This document shows positions 1 to 9,879 of a stretch of 64,000 bases of DNA, one piece after another. This DNA is from Rebecca billardiae RCC1528 (lineage: Eukaryota; Haptophyta). Made by a program: the position numbers and the translations under genes. The notes below the pieces were generated by a model, which did no database searches, was not told the origin of the DNA, and saw only the letters and a program-made list of their open reading frames with translations. The stretch covers positions 496,001-560,000 of the forward strand of contig OZ251251.1 of NCBI GenBank assembly GCA_965240325.2, read 5' to 3'. How positions within the stretch are numbered: position 1 is the stretch's first letter; each line of letters starts with the position of its first letter.

Positions 1-1590
1 GCGTCGCTGGGCCCGGCGGCCCGGCTGAGGTGCGTGGCGCGACCGTGCGATTATCGGGGCGCCTCGTACGCGCTTTGTCGGGGGGGGCAAGGCGCGCCGC
101 CGCGCAGCACACGCCTGTGCGGGCGCGCCGAGAGTCACTCAGCGGCGGCTCGCGCGCGAGCGGAGGGGGCGTAGCCCATCGTTATCAACCGTCCGGGGCC
201 CGGTGGCATCCTCCTTCTTCCCGGCCAACGGGCTCCCAAGCTGGTGGGGGCCGCGCTGCAGGCGGCTGATTTAGTGCCGCAGCCTCAGAGGTGTAATGCT
301 TGCTTGCGGTGGGGCGTCCAGGGCGTGTTGATTGGTGATACAACAGTGTCGCCCTGCGCCACGCCCACGCTCCGTCCGGCGCCGTGCTCACGCAGAGACC
401 GTGCGCCGCACACGGTGCCGCACACAATGCGGCGCTCGGCCTCTACGCGGTTGATGTGGCCCGTCACTAGGTCGGTGCGCACTGTTACACTGGGACCGCA
501 AACTGCCGCAGTCACTAGTGTGAGTCAGCGAGGCGACGTGACTACGTCTCAGGATACTGATGCGCATGCGCATATATATAATGCAGCGGCTTACCCAGCC
601 CCAGCATGGGGACCGTGCGAGTGATACCGTGATGACGTAGCATATATCATAAGACGGCTAGCCACTCTGGCGTCACTGTGTGACAGTCCGTGCTCATTAT
701 ATATAAAATTTAAAATAAGAATAAGAATATATATATACGCACATATATATTGAATATATAATAAGCAGTAATATATTGATAGTTAGTACGTGATACAGCA
801 GCAGTGATGATACTATGATGACTAGTCATCAATATGAGTACGTCGTACTACATGCATGCTGCCGTTACCGCGCCGTCTCAATTCAGTCAAATTATATACG
901 CCGTACTGCAGGCAGACAGAGTGCAGGGGGGTCCAAGTGAAGTTTCCCACTTCCGGGAAAGGAAGCCATGTCGATCCCACGGCGATCCAAGGCCCCAGCG
1001 CCACGGCCGGGTCACCGGGGCGTGGCGTAGGCAGGTTGGTGCGGTCCTACGAGCGCATGGGCGTGAGTGTAACAGCTTCCTCAGTCAATAGTTGATTGCG
1101 CGGTAGTCGTGCGACCGCCGTCCGACACGGCTGCCGTGCGAATAGGATAGCGAGCTGATCAGGACTAGTGACAACCTTCGGTCTGGGACCACGCCACGCC
1201 ATTTGGCGACCTCGGCACCGCTCATTGCTCAATGATGCCCGTCCAGAGGCACGGACGTGCCGCACTTAACCTGGCCAGCCTGGCTAACTGGCTCCACCCG
1301 GCCACTAAGTAGTAAGTGGGGCCCGCCCCGCTGCCACCTGGACCCCTCTGTAGCCTTCGGATACTGGTAGTATATCGCGCGTATAGCTACTATGCTACTG
1401 ACTCAGAATATAAGGATGTCATATCGTCATCAGCAGACGCCTATATATTCGGTATACGGTGGCCGGCCTGCGCCCGGATGGTCAGCAGCGTGGTGACCTA
1501 CGTCGATCGCTCAGCTGCCGGAGCGGGGGTGCGCGCCGTCTCGCGCCGCAGTCCGGGCGCGTGGGAGAGCCCGCCACCGACGCCGGGCCC
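1..1590. other. Intergenic region with AT-rich island
   Basis: I see no convincing gene here. The open frames are short and have no recognisable motif. A strongly AT-rich stretch at about 690-790 (runs of TATATA and AAATTTAAAATAA) stands out against the GC-rich surroundings. No RNA gene was recognised. Confidence 0.5.
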
Positions 1591-1702
1591 GGGAGCGCGC
1601 CGCGCTTGAGCAGCGCGAGCGGAGCCGCACCCACCACGCCCGCCGCGCGTGCCACTGTGCGGTGCGCGCCGTCACGCCGGGAGCGCGCCGCGCTTGAGCA
1701 GC
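1591..1702. repeat. 24-bp direct repeat at the 3' end of the neighbouring gene
   Basis: The same 24-bp string, starting GGGAGCGCGCCGCGC, occurs at 1591-1614 and 1679-1702. The second copy encodes the last residues of the minus-strand gene ending at 1672; the first copy lies just beyond its stop. This looks like a local duplication of the gene's tail. Confidence 0.7.
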
Positions 1703-2307
1703 ACGAACGTCCCCTTGTCCTCGGTGCCGCGCACCTCTCCCCACGCGATCGCCTTTGCAAAGTCCCAGCGCTTCACCTTGCGCGCGGCGGCGTTGCGCTT
1801 GACGCGGCCGGAGATGGCGAGCGAGCCGGGCTCGCCGCCGGGGCCCACGTCGCCCTCGAACACCAGCTCGTCGCCCGACTTCTTCGAGAGCATCGACGCG
1901 CGCACCGCGCGCACGAGCGCGCCGCCGTCCGAGCTGGCCGCCGCGACCGACTTGGCGCCGAGCGGCGCCCACTTGCCCCCGCGCCAGATCTCGGAGGGCG
2001 GCGCGTACTTGACGCCACCGGAGCCGTCGAGCGTCAGCGTCGCGCCGACGAACGGGCCCGAGAGCATCTCCCACGTGCCGACGAGCGCGGCAGTCGGCGC
2101 GCCCTCTGCCGCCGGCGCGGCGGCGCCGTCCATCCGAGCGGCGGGGGGCGCGGCGCAGCGCGCGCCGGGCGCCGGCGCGCGGGCGGATGGGTGCCAGGCC
2201 CACGCCGCCGGCACGGGCACGGCGACCAGCGCGAGCGCGAGCGCGCGCGGTACGCGCGCGCGCGGCGTCCACGCGGCGGAGCGCATGGCGGCGGCTCGTT
2301 GCGTCAT
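1672..2307 (-). CDS. Putative plastid-targeted lipocalin-like protein
   Basis: Single-exon frame of 211 residues with two ATGs near the start (2307 and 2286). The N-terminus has a hydrophobic signal-peptide-like core (ALALALVAVPVPAAWAW, about residues 23-39). A basic Ala/Pro-rich stretch of about 20 residues follows, the arrangement expected for bipartite import into a complex plastid. The mature part begins around LVGTWEMLSGPF, and a Gly-x-Trp at the start of a beta-rich domain recalls lipocalin/PAP-fibrillin folds. The rest alternates short hydrophobic strands and ends GTFVLLKRGALPA. I do not recognise the exact family; the fold and plastid location are inferences. No intron is needed. Confidence 0.6.
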   Translation of the reverse strand: MTQRAAAMRSAAWTPRARVPRALALALVAVPVPAAWAWHPSARAPAPGARCAAPPAARMDGAAAPAAEGAPTAALVGTWEMLSGPFVGATLTLDGSGGVKYAPPSEIWRGGKWAPLGAKSVAAASSDGGALVRAVRASMLSKKSGDELVFEGDVGPGGEPGSLAISGRVKRNAAARKVKRWDFAKAIAWGEVRGTEDKGTFVLLKRGALPA

Positions 2308-3347
2308 CGTCGGCGAAAATTACGTCCGGCCGCGGCTTCAGGACTCACTTGTGCATCCGGACGCACGCAAACGCTGAACTAGCTGCCCGTCGCTGCCCGC
2401 GCGCGCGCGGCGCGCGGGCCGGGGCGCGGCCCCACCCAACGCGGTGGTGCGAGGCGCGAGCACCCGCCCTAGAGGGCCACGAACCCGATCGGATCGGTGA
2501 AGACGCCGGGCCGGCTCGTCCCGACCCGCCGTCCAGCACTCCGACGCCGGGCCACGAGTGGCCGCGCGTGCTCAGGCAGGCGGAGTCGGACGTGGCCTCG
2601 GTTCGCAGACCATCGTCACTCGGCTCGCGGGCTGCATGCGCGCGCTCGAGGGCCATGGTGCGTGAGCCGCACCGCGCGCTGCGCCACGCTCAGCACGCGC
2701 CCGGCCCACGCGATGCTCTCCGCGGAGCGAGGGACCCGTACCGCCCGTCCGCCATGGCAGGCACGCCGGCCGGCAGCAGTGCTGCCGGCCGCGTGCCGCA
2801 CTGTCTGTCTGCCTGCGCACGCCGTGAATGAATGAATGCTGCCATGGTCGACCGCCGCCGTTTCCTCGAGTGCGCCGGCCGCCTGTACCGCGCAGGGGAC
2901 CCGGTCGCGGTAAGGCGTAAGACTAAGCCGCCGTCGCCGCATGCGGCATGATGGTGTGCAGGCCTGCTTGCTCTCTTGGCGGCCGTCGCCAGCGCGGGCG
3001 CGCGCTCGCCCGGGCTGCTGGTTGAACGCGCGCGCGCCCGCCTGCTATGTGTGCCGGCCCCGCGCCTCAAAGATGTGCGGGTGCCTTTTCCGGCCACGTT
3101 CCACGAGATTTTCTTAAAACTGCACTAGCAACCGACGGCCAATCAACGCCCGGCCTGCACCAGGGGCGGTGGAGGGCATGAATAGGTTTTTGAGCAACCG
3201 CCGAGCCTGGTTGAGTCGCTCCGTTCCGGCTGAGCGCCGGTCGAACGGCCCCTCGCGGTTTGTCGAAGTCATGGACGGAGCGGGGAGCTCCCGCCGGCCA
3301 CCGCGCCGGAGCTCGTCACCGCCGCCACGCGGGGAGGACGATTGCGG
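2308..3347. other. Intergenic region
   Basis: No gene is supported. The stretch contains one truncated copy of a short GC-rich repeat (2992-3085, listed separately) and GC-rich sequence whose open frames on both strands show only compositional Arg/Ala/Pro text. Confidence 0.45.
2992..3085 (+). repeat. GC-rich repeat, copy 1 (right terminus present)
   Basis: This shares about 60 bp of same-strand core with 5951-6022 (GCGCGGGCGCGCGCTCGCCC and onward through GGTTGAACGCG). It ends at 3065-3085 in a 21-bp string that is the exact reverse complement of 5930-5950, at the other end of copy 2. Together the copies imply a parent element with 21-bp terminal inverted repeats, each copy having lost one end. 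Confidence 0.6.
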
Positions 3348-4755
3348 AATGTCGGCGTCATCTGGCGCGGCATCAATATCGGAATCGGAGACCATGTCGT
3401 CGTGCAGTGGCTGCAGAAGAACGGCAGGCCTTCGGAGCGCGCCGGGCTCGCGCAGGTGCGCCGCGTCGTCAAGAAGTCGTCGCGGGGTCAGTGACCCTCA
3501 TGGACCTTGCGGAGTTCATCGCGCGCGGGGGCGCACTGGACTTCTTCGTGAATGCATGGACCGCGTTCAAGCGCCCGAGGTGCGCCGCCCCGCCCGCGAT
3601 CCCTCCCTGCGCGCGCATACCCGCGGCGCGCCAACACCGCGTGTCGTCGTCCGCCCCGTCGTCTGTGATGCCAGGCAGGGCGAGTCCGAGCCGCAGCCGT
3701 TCAAGGCCAAGCGCAACGTGCTGCATGTGGCGAACATGAATCTGACCGAGCCACCCGAGGAGGTCATCGCGCAGCTCCCGACCGCCCGCATGCCATTCGA
3801 GTTCGGTGTCGGCCTGAAGGCCTGGAAGCAGCCGGACGGCGGCATCGTGCTGCCGACGACGACAGGGGCTGCGGAGGACGGGCAGCAGCGCGGCTACCCG
3901 CTGCGGCCGTGCTTGCTCGGGGAGGCGGACGAGCACGTGCTCGATCTCGGTACGATCGGATCCCGCTGCGCGCGCGCCGTGCCCGCTCCCCCCCGCCGCC
4001 CGTGTTGACGCGCGTCCTGCGCGCGTGCCCGCGCGCGCCGCGCAGGGCGCGATGAGATTGGCATCGCCGCGGACGCCGATCTGGTTGCGGCGTGCGTCGA
4101 GTCCGAGCGCCGTGTCGCGGGCTGCCTCGCCGGCAGTAAGGTGTATCGCCACGTCACCATCGTCGCCATCGAGCACGGCGCGAAGCTGTACCGCCCGCCG
4201 GCGGAGGCTGTGCACAACCTCGTCGCGCGGTACCGTGAGTTCCTGTGGCGGGAGCCGATGCACATTCGCGTCCGCCAGCAGCAGCAGGCGGCGATCTTCG
4301 ATCGGCTGCTCACGCGCGTCGTCGCGCACTGCCGAGGCTTGCACGCAGCCGAGCGCGCATCGGTCCAGGTCGATGCCACCGCGTACGATGCTGCCGTCAT
4401 CGACCTCTTCGCCGAGGACCGCCTGGGCCGCTGGCTGCGCGGCCGGTACGAGCTCGAGCTCGCATCTCACGCGAGCTTGCCGCTCGCCCCCGGCTGGCCC
4501 TTCTTCTCGATCGCTCCGCTGAACGGCAACGCGTCGGACAACTACGCCGAGATCTTCTCTCCCGCCACGACGCTCGCCGAGAGCCCGCACCAGCTCGTCC
4601 TGTTCACCGACTTCCAGTCGGTCATCGGCCTGCGCTTCACCTGGCGTAAGTGGAAGGATGTCACAGCGACCGGCGGGACAATCATCGGCGGCTCGCCGCC
4701 GCCGACCGCGGGCTACCATCCGAATAGTGGGCGGGGATGTACGTACGGCTGGTAG
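3348..4755 (+). CDS. Uncharacterised multi-exon gene, possibly decaying
   Basis: Best model: join(3500..3579, 3675..3949, 4046..4755), 354 residues from ATG 3500. Both introns are about 95 bp, start GTGCGC and GTACGA, end CCAG and GCAG, and keep frame (junctions ...FKRPR/QGESE... and ...VLDLG/RDEIG...). The last exon has ordinary mixed composition (for example AIEHGAKLYRPPAEAVHNLV), unlike the Arg/Ala shadow frames nearby. Upstream, 3348-3491 encodes coherent protein (IWRGINIGIGDHVVVQW) but in a different frame, closed by TGA at 3492. Either an upstream junction was missed or the gene has a frameshift. A perfect GTAAGT at about 4645 may be another donor. I do not recognise the family. Confidence 0.4.
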
Positions 4756-5836
4756 GCATGACGTAGTCAGTCACGGCTCAGCACTCCAGTCGCACTATCC
4801 CGCATTGGCGCCATATTCGTTCGTGATACTCGTCAGTCTTATTCGTCGGATGAGGCCCGCGCTCGCGGGCCGCGCGGCGGCGCGGGCCGCGCGGGCTGCG
4901 CGGGCCCGACGCGTGCCACCGCCACCGGCCACTGTGGCAGCGCGCGGCGGCGCGGGCCGGATACGGTCGTGCCAGGCTCCGGTTCGGGCGGGCGGCCGGC
5001 TTAGACCCCCCTGCAAGCCCGGCGACGCCACTGCGGGTCACGCTCAGGGACGGCGGCAGAGCCGGCCCACTGACTGGTCTCGCCGCCCGCGGGTGCGCAA
5101 CCGTGACCGTCAGTTCCGCGCGGGCACCAGAACTGCGGAGCACGGCCGCGGCGGCGCGGCCGAGTCGCTGTTACTGGCTGCTCGCGATTGGGATGCAGCA
5201 GCTCTACCAGCGACCAGCCACTTGAAGCATGTACACACTCACCAAGCCTTGCCGCGCGGCAGTCACGTTTGCCCGCCCACGCGTGGCCCGTGGCCGTGCC
5301 CGTGGGGCGACCGGCTCAGGCAGCGCAGCGGGGCGGCTCGCGCTCCCTGACTGTCGTTGCGAGCTAGCACTTCTGTGGTCTCCCTGCTTCCTCTCGAGAC
5401 CTTGCCCGCTCCTTCAGACGTGCTCGCGCAGCACCCGTGTCGCGAAAGCTCTCGGGCTCGCGCTTGGATGGCGCATCGCATTCGTGTCGGCTGCCCGCGT
5501 GCAGTACAGCCCACGCGAGGCGCAGCCACGGCCCCTTGTCGAGAGGCTCGGATACCCCTGGGATGGCCCAACGACCCCGCTGCCGCCGCGGCCACGGCGG
5601 GCGCGCGCCAACGCTCGCCTCCCCGAGTCGCCGCCCCGGCAGCCGGGGCGCGGCGGCCCCGGGCCGCCCGCAACCAGACCGGGCTCAGAACGCGTATTAC
5701 CGGTTTGGCGGCCGTAGGTAGAGGGCCCACCCCTTGCCCTCGCGAGTCCAGGATTTGATGCAAGACCGCCAGACCAAGGGCCGTGGCCAGACGAGAGGAT
5801 AGGGATTTCGTGCAAGACGGCGCCTAGTCGTGAGGA

Positions 5837-5912
5837 GCCTTGATTGAAGAAAAAGTTTAGTCAGTCGACTGACTAAACTCATCTCCCCTACAAATGTTCA
5901 GGAGATCAAGGC
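5837..5912. repeat. Perfect 26-bp palindrome nested in a second inverted repeat
   Basis: 5854-5879 is a perfect palindrome centred on GTCGAC (half-site AGTTTAGTCAGTC). It is flanked by a further 9-bp inverted repeat, AGCCTTGAT at 5837-5845 and ATCAAGGCT at 5904-5912. It could form a cruciform, or a hairpin if transcribed. Function unknown. Confidence 0.8.
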
Positions 5913-5929
5913 TAGAAGCGTCCAGAAAC

Positions 5930-6022
5930 GGCACCCGCACATCTTTGAGGTGCGCGGGCGCGCGCTCGCCCGGGCTGCTGGTTGAACGCGCGCGCGCCCC
6001 TGCTCCGTGTGCCGGCCCCGCG
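5930..6022 (+). repeat. GC-rich repeat, copy 2 (left terminus present)
   Basis: Carries the left 21-bp terminus (5930-5950, GGCACCCGCACATCTTTGAGG without its last base is GGCACCCGCACATCTTTGAG) followed by the same core as 2992-3060 and the shared GCCGGCCCCGCG. It lacks the right terminus seen in copy 1. Confidence 0.6.
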
Positions 6023-6359
6023 CGCAGCCGTCGCGCCGCCACCGGGCCCGGCGGCCACGTCCGCCGGCGCCGCCGCCGCCCGGCGCCGGCGCCACCGCCG
6101 CCCGGCGCCGGCGCCGCCGCCGGTGGATGGAGGCGCCTGGCGCCACGGCGGCGCCCGGCGCCACGGCGGCGCCCGGCGCCACGGCGGCGCCGAGCCGCGC
6201 CGCATCGCCGAGCCGCGCGCCGCATGCCGTGCCGAAGCGCATGCCGTGCCAAGCCAGGCTGCCAGCGCCGAACCGCCGCGTCCCGCGCGGCAGGCAGGGC
6301 CGCAATGCTCACGAGCGCGCGCGCAGGGCAAAAAAGCACAGGCGCGGAAGGCAAAACAA

Positions 6360-6433
6360 TTGTCCCTGGCCGGCTCGAACGGCCGACCTCGCGATTAACA
6401 GTCGCACGCTCTGACCAACTGAGCTAAGGGACA
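6360..6433 (-). tRNA. trnN-GUU: tRNA-Asn (GTT)
   Basis: Read on the minus strand the cloverleaf is complete. It has a 7-bp acceptor stem (TGTCCCT with AGGGACA), a D stem GCTC/GAGC, and an anticodon stem TGCGA/TCGCG enclosing the loop CTGTTAA (anticodon GTT). It also has a 5-nt variable loop and a T stem GGCCG/CGGCC with loop TTCGAGC. The box A and box B promoter sequences are present. A TTTT run follows the 3' end and would serve as the RNA polymerase III terminator. No intron. The discriminator reads A, which is unusual for tRNA-Asn. Confidence 0.93.
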
Positions 6434-7109
6434 CGTACGTCGGTGCAGCTAGTTGGTGCGTAGTGATAGCCTCGGACGGCGCATTTGCTCTAATTCCGAC
6501 GCGCCCTCAAACTCATGTGTCACGAGCAAGCTTAAGACGCGCTTGGTCGGTGCGCATGTCCATCACGCAAGCGGCCGACGTGATCGAGTGCGCAGATGCG
6601 GTGCGTGAGGTGAGATTATTAGTGAGTTACGGCTACGACATCACGGGTGGCACCCTGACTCAAGGCTCGGGGACTGGCGGTCTGCTCAGGCCTCAGTCGG
6701 CGGAGTGCGGACGCGGTTAGTCGCGGGCCGCCGCCGGCGGCATTAGTGCACTCGGACCGCGCGCGTGCAGTGATGACGACACCGGGGCGCATATTCCGCA
6801 TGCCAGTAGGCCCAGTGGCAGATGGCTAAGCCGGCGGGCCCTGATGACGGTGACAAGTGCTACTACTCAGCCTACTGACAGCATCGGACAGTCGACCCGC
6901 GTGTCTAGTTAGCTGAGCAGGCTGTGCCTCCGAGTGACGACATCATCAAGACGGGCCAAGGGGTTGACCCCCTTGGACGGGCCTGGCGCCCGGGCCGGCA
7001 GGCCGATCCGGATCGGGATGGGCTCACTAATGACTAATCACTCCGCTCAGGACTCACTCACGTCCACGCATGAGCGGCGAGCGTCGTCATCACGCGGCCG
7101 CCAGCCACC
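6434..7109. other. Intergenic region upstream of the ViaA-RavA gene
   Basis: No gene is supported. The region lies between the 5' side of tRNA-Asn and the start of the 7.1-kb gene and presumably holds that gene's promoter. No TATA box or other clear element was identified. Confidence 0.4.
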
Positions 7110-9171
7110 ATGCGGTCGGCCGCCCTGCGCCTGGCGGTAGCGGCCGTGCTGCTCGCGCAGCTCGCGCCACCGTGCAGCGCCTACCGCGCCGCGCGCGTGC
7201 GCACCACCGGCCCGCACCGCACCGGACCGCACCCGGCCGCCGCGCCGGCCGACCCGGACTCCGAGCTGGTTGAGCTCGCGCGCGCGAGCGCCGCCGGCGG
7301 CGCGGCGGCGTCGGTGCGTGGGCTGGCGTGGGCGCGCGACGGGCTCGGCACGTGGCGGCGCGCGCTTTCACGCGGGCTCGTGCCCTCCACGCTCCCCGCC
7401 CCGCTTGCTCCCCTACTCGTCACCACCGCCGTCTCCGAAGCCGTGGCGGCGGACGCCGCCGCCGCCGCCGCCGCCGCAACTGACTGCTGGCCTGGCGAGC
7501 CGCTGCGCTCGGCGCTCGAGGGCGCGTGCGAGGAGCTGGCGCTGCCGCCGCTGTGCCGGCGGCACCCCGCACTGATCGGCGTCGTGCTGCGCTCGCTCGT
7601 CCGCCTGGCCGAGGCGTACCAGGCGGCCGTACGCGACAGCGACGCCGACGACGACGACGGCGGCGGCGGCGGCGGCGGCGGCGCGGCGCGGCGCGCGCGC
7701 GCGGCGGAGCGGACACGCGCCGCGGCGGTCGAGGCGTGGCGGGAGCGCGCGCGCGGGCTGACCGAGCTCGACGCCGCGCTCGGCGGCCGCCTGCCCCCCG
7801 CGGCGCTCCCGAGCCTCGCGGACGTCGACGCGGACGGCGGCGGCGCGGAGGCGGCGGGCGGCGGCGGCGGCGGCGAGGGCGGCGGCGGCGCGGCGGCGGC
7901 GGCGGCGGGCGCGGCGGCGGCGTCCGCGGGGACGCTCGAGCCCGGCGCGGGGCAGGGCGCGTGGCACGCGCCCGAGGGCGCGTGGCGCGCGCTCGCCGCC
8001 GCGCGCGCGCGCGTCGAGGCCCTGCCCGAGCTCCGAGCCTTCATGGCTCACGTGGGCCGGCGCGCGGCGCCGGCCGGGCGGCGGCGCGCGCGGCTCGCGC
8101 GCGGGGTGCGCTCGGCGCCGCCCGCCGCGGCCGGGGTGGCGTTGGAGGTGCGCGCGCCGCCGTGCGACGCGGGCGGGCTCTCGCGCGGCGCCGACGCCGC
8201 GCGCGCCCTCGCCTCCGAGCGCGCGCTCCTCGCCGGCGGGCCGCGCGCCCGCCGCCTCTTCTTTGCGCGATGCGCATCGGCCGAAATTGCTTCGCACGCG
8301 ATGGTGGGATGGGGCGCGCCGCCGGCGCGCCCGCCGCGCCGCGCGCGCGCGCCACGGCGCGCGCCGGTGGCGGAGGGCGCGGGCGCGCTCTTCGTGTGCG
8401 TCGACACCTCCGCCTCGATGGCCGGCCCGCGCGAGGCCATCGCCAAGGCCGCCGTCCTCGGCGCCGCGCGCGCGGCCGCGCGCGAGCGGCGCGCGCTGCA
8501 GGTGCTGGCCTTTGGCGGTCCGGGCGAGCTGGCGCTCTTCGGCGAAAGTCCGGGGAGTCCGGGGAGTCCGGGTAACCCGGGGGGTCCGGACGGGCCCGGT
8601 CCGGGGCAGGACCTGCTCGGCGGGCCGGACGGGCTGCGCCGGCTGCTCGCCTTCCTCCACGGCTCCTTTGGCGGCGGCACCGACGTGGCGGGCGCGGTGC
8701 GCCGCGGGCTTGATTCGATCGAGGCGGCGGCGGCGCGGCCCGGCGGCGGCGGTGGCGCCGGCTCGGGCGGCGGCAGCGGCGGCGGCGGCGGTTTGGGTGG
8801 CGGCGGCGGCTCAGGCGGCGGGTATGGCGGGATGGACCTGGTGCTGGTGTCGGACGGCGAGGTGCGCTCGCCGCCGGCGGACCCGCGCACGCTGGCCCGC
8901 CTCCGCGCGCTGCGCGAGCGCGCCGGCGTGCGTGCACACGCACTGCTTGTCTGTAGCCGCGAGGAGGCGGCGGCGCGCGCCGCGCGGCTCGAGCCGCTTG
9001 TGGGGTGCGGCGCGGACGGCGGCGGCGTGCGCACGTTCCTGTGCGACGCGCTTGACGCGGCGTACGCGCCGTCGCGCGCGGGCGCGCGCGGGGACCGCGC
9101 CGCCGCGCCCATCACGCGCGCCACCGCGCGGCGCAGCGCATCCGCGCTGCGCATGGCCGCCGCCGCCGGCG

Positions 9172-9237
<66 letters not shown>

Positions 9238-9845
9238 ACGACGCGGCCGCGCTCGCGCGGCTGCGCGCGCTTGCGCCGGCGCTGCACCGCGCGCGCGCGC
9301 AGCTGAGCGCGGGCCTGCTCGAGCGCGAGTCGCAGTGCGGCATCCTCCTCCTCGCCGCGCTGTGCGCCGAGCACGTGTTGTTGCTAGGGCCGCCCGGCAC
9401 GGCAAAGTCTGAACTCGCGCGCCGGCTGGGCGCGGCGGTGGGCGGGAAGCAATTTGAGACGCTGCTCTCGAGGTTCTCGCCGCCGGACGAGCTGTTCGGC
9501 CCGCTCTCGCTCGCGGCGCTCGAGGCGGACCGGTACGAGCGCGCGACGCGCGGCTTCCTGCCCACCGCGACCGTCGCGTTTCTGGACGAAGTATTTAAAG
9601 CGAACGCCGCCGTGTTAAACTCGCTACTAGGCGTCTTGAACGAGCGAACATTCTCAAATGGCGGGCCCACGCCTGAGCGCGTGCCGCTGCGCACGTGCGT
9701 CGGCGCGAGCAACGAGCTGCCCGAGGGCGAGGAGCTCGACGCGCTGTGGGACCGCTTCCTCTTCCGCCTCGCCGTCCCGCCGCTCGGCGACGACGCGCTG
9801 CGGCAGCTGATCGGCGCCGCGCCGCCGCCGGGCGCGGCGCCGGGC

Positions 9846-9879
<34 letters not shown>

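Larger units (their letters stand above)
4756..6359. other. Intergenic region
   Basis: No gene supported. It holds a 26-bp palindrome (5854-5879), the second copy of the GC-rich repeat (5930-6022) and a run of GGCGCC/GCGCCGG-rich short repeats at about 6060-6200, immediately downstream of the minus-strand tRNA. Confidence 0.5.

Noticed and set aside
1459-2382. Long plus-strand open frames opposite the 1.7-2.3 kb gene
   Set aside because: They are Arg/Ala/Pro-rich antisense shadows of a GC-rich coding region. The minus-strand frame has a signal peptide and natural composition.
7413-8660. Long minus-strand frames within the ViaA-RavA gene, up to 554 codons
   Set aside because: In GC-rich DNA stop codons are rare on the opposite strand. 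The plus frame carries the VWA and AAA+ motifs; these do not.
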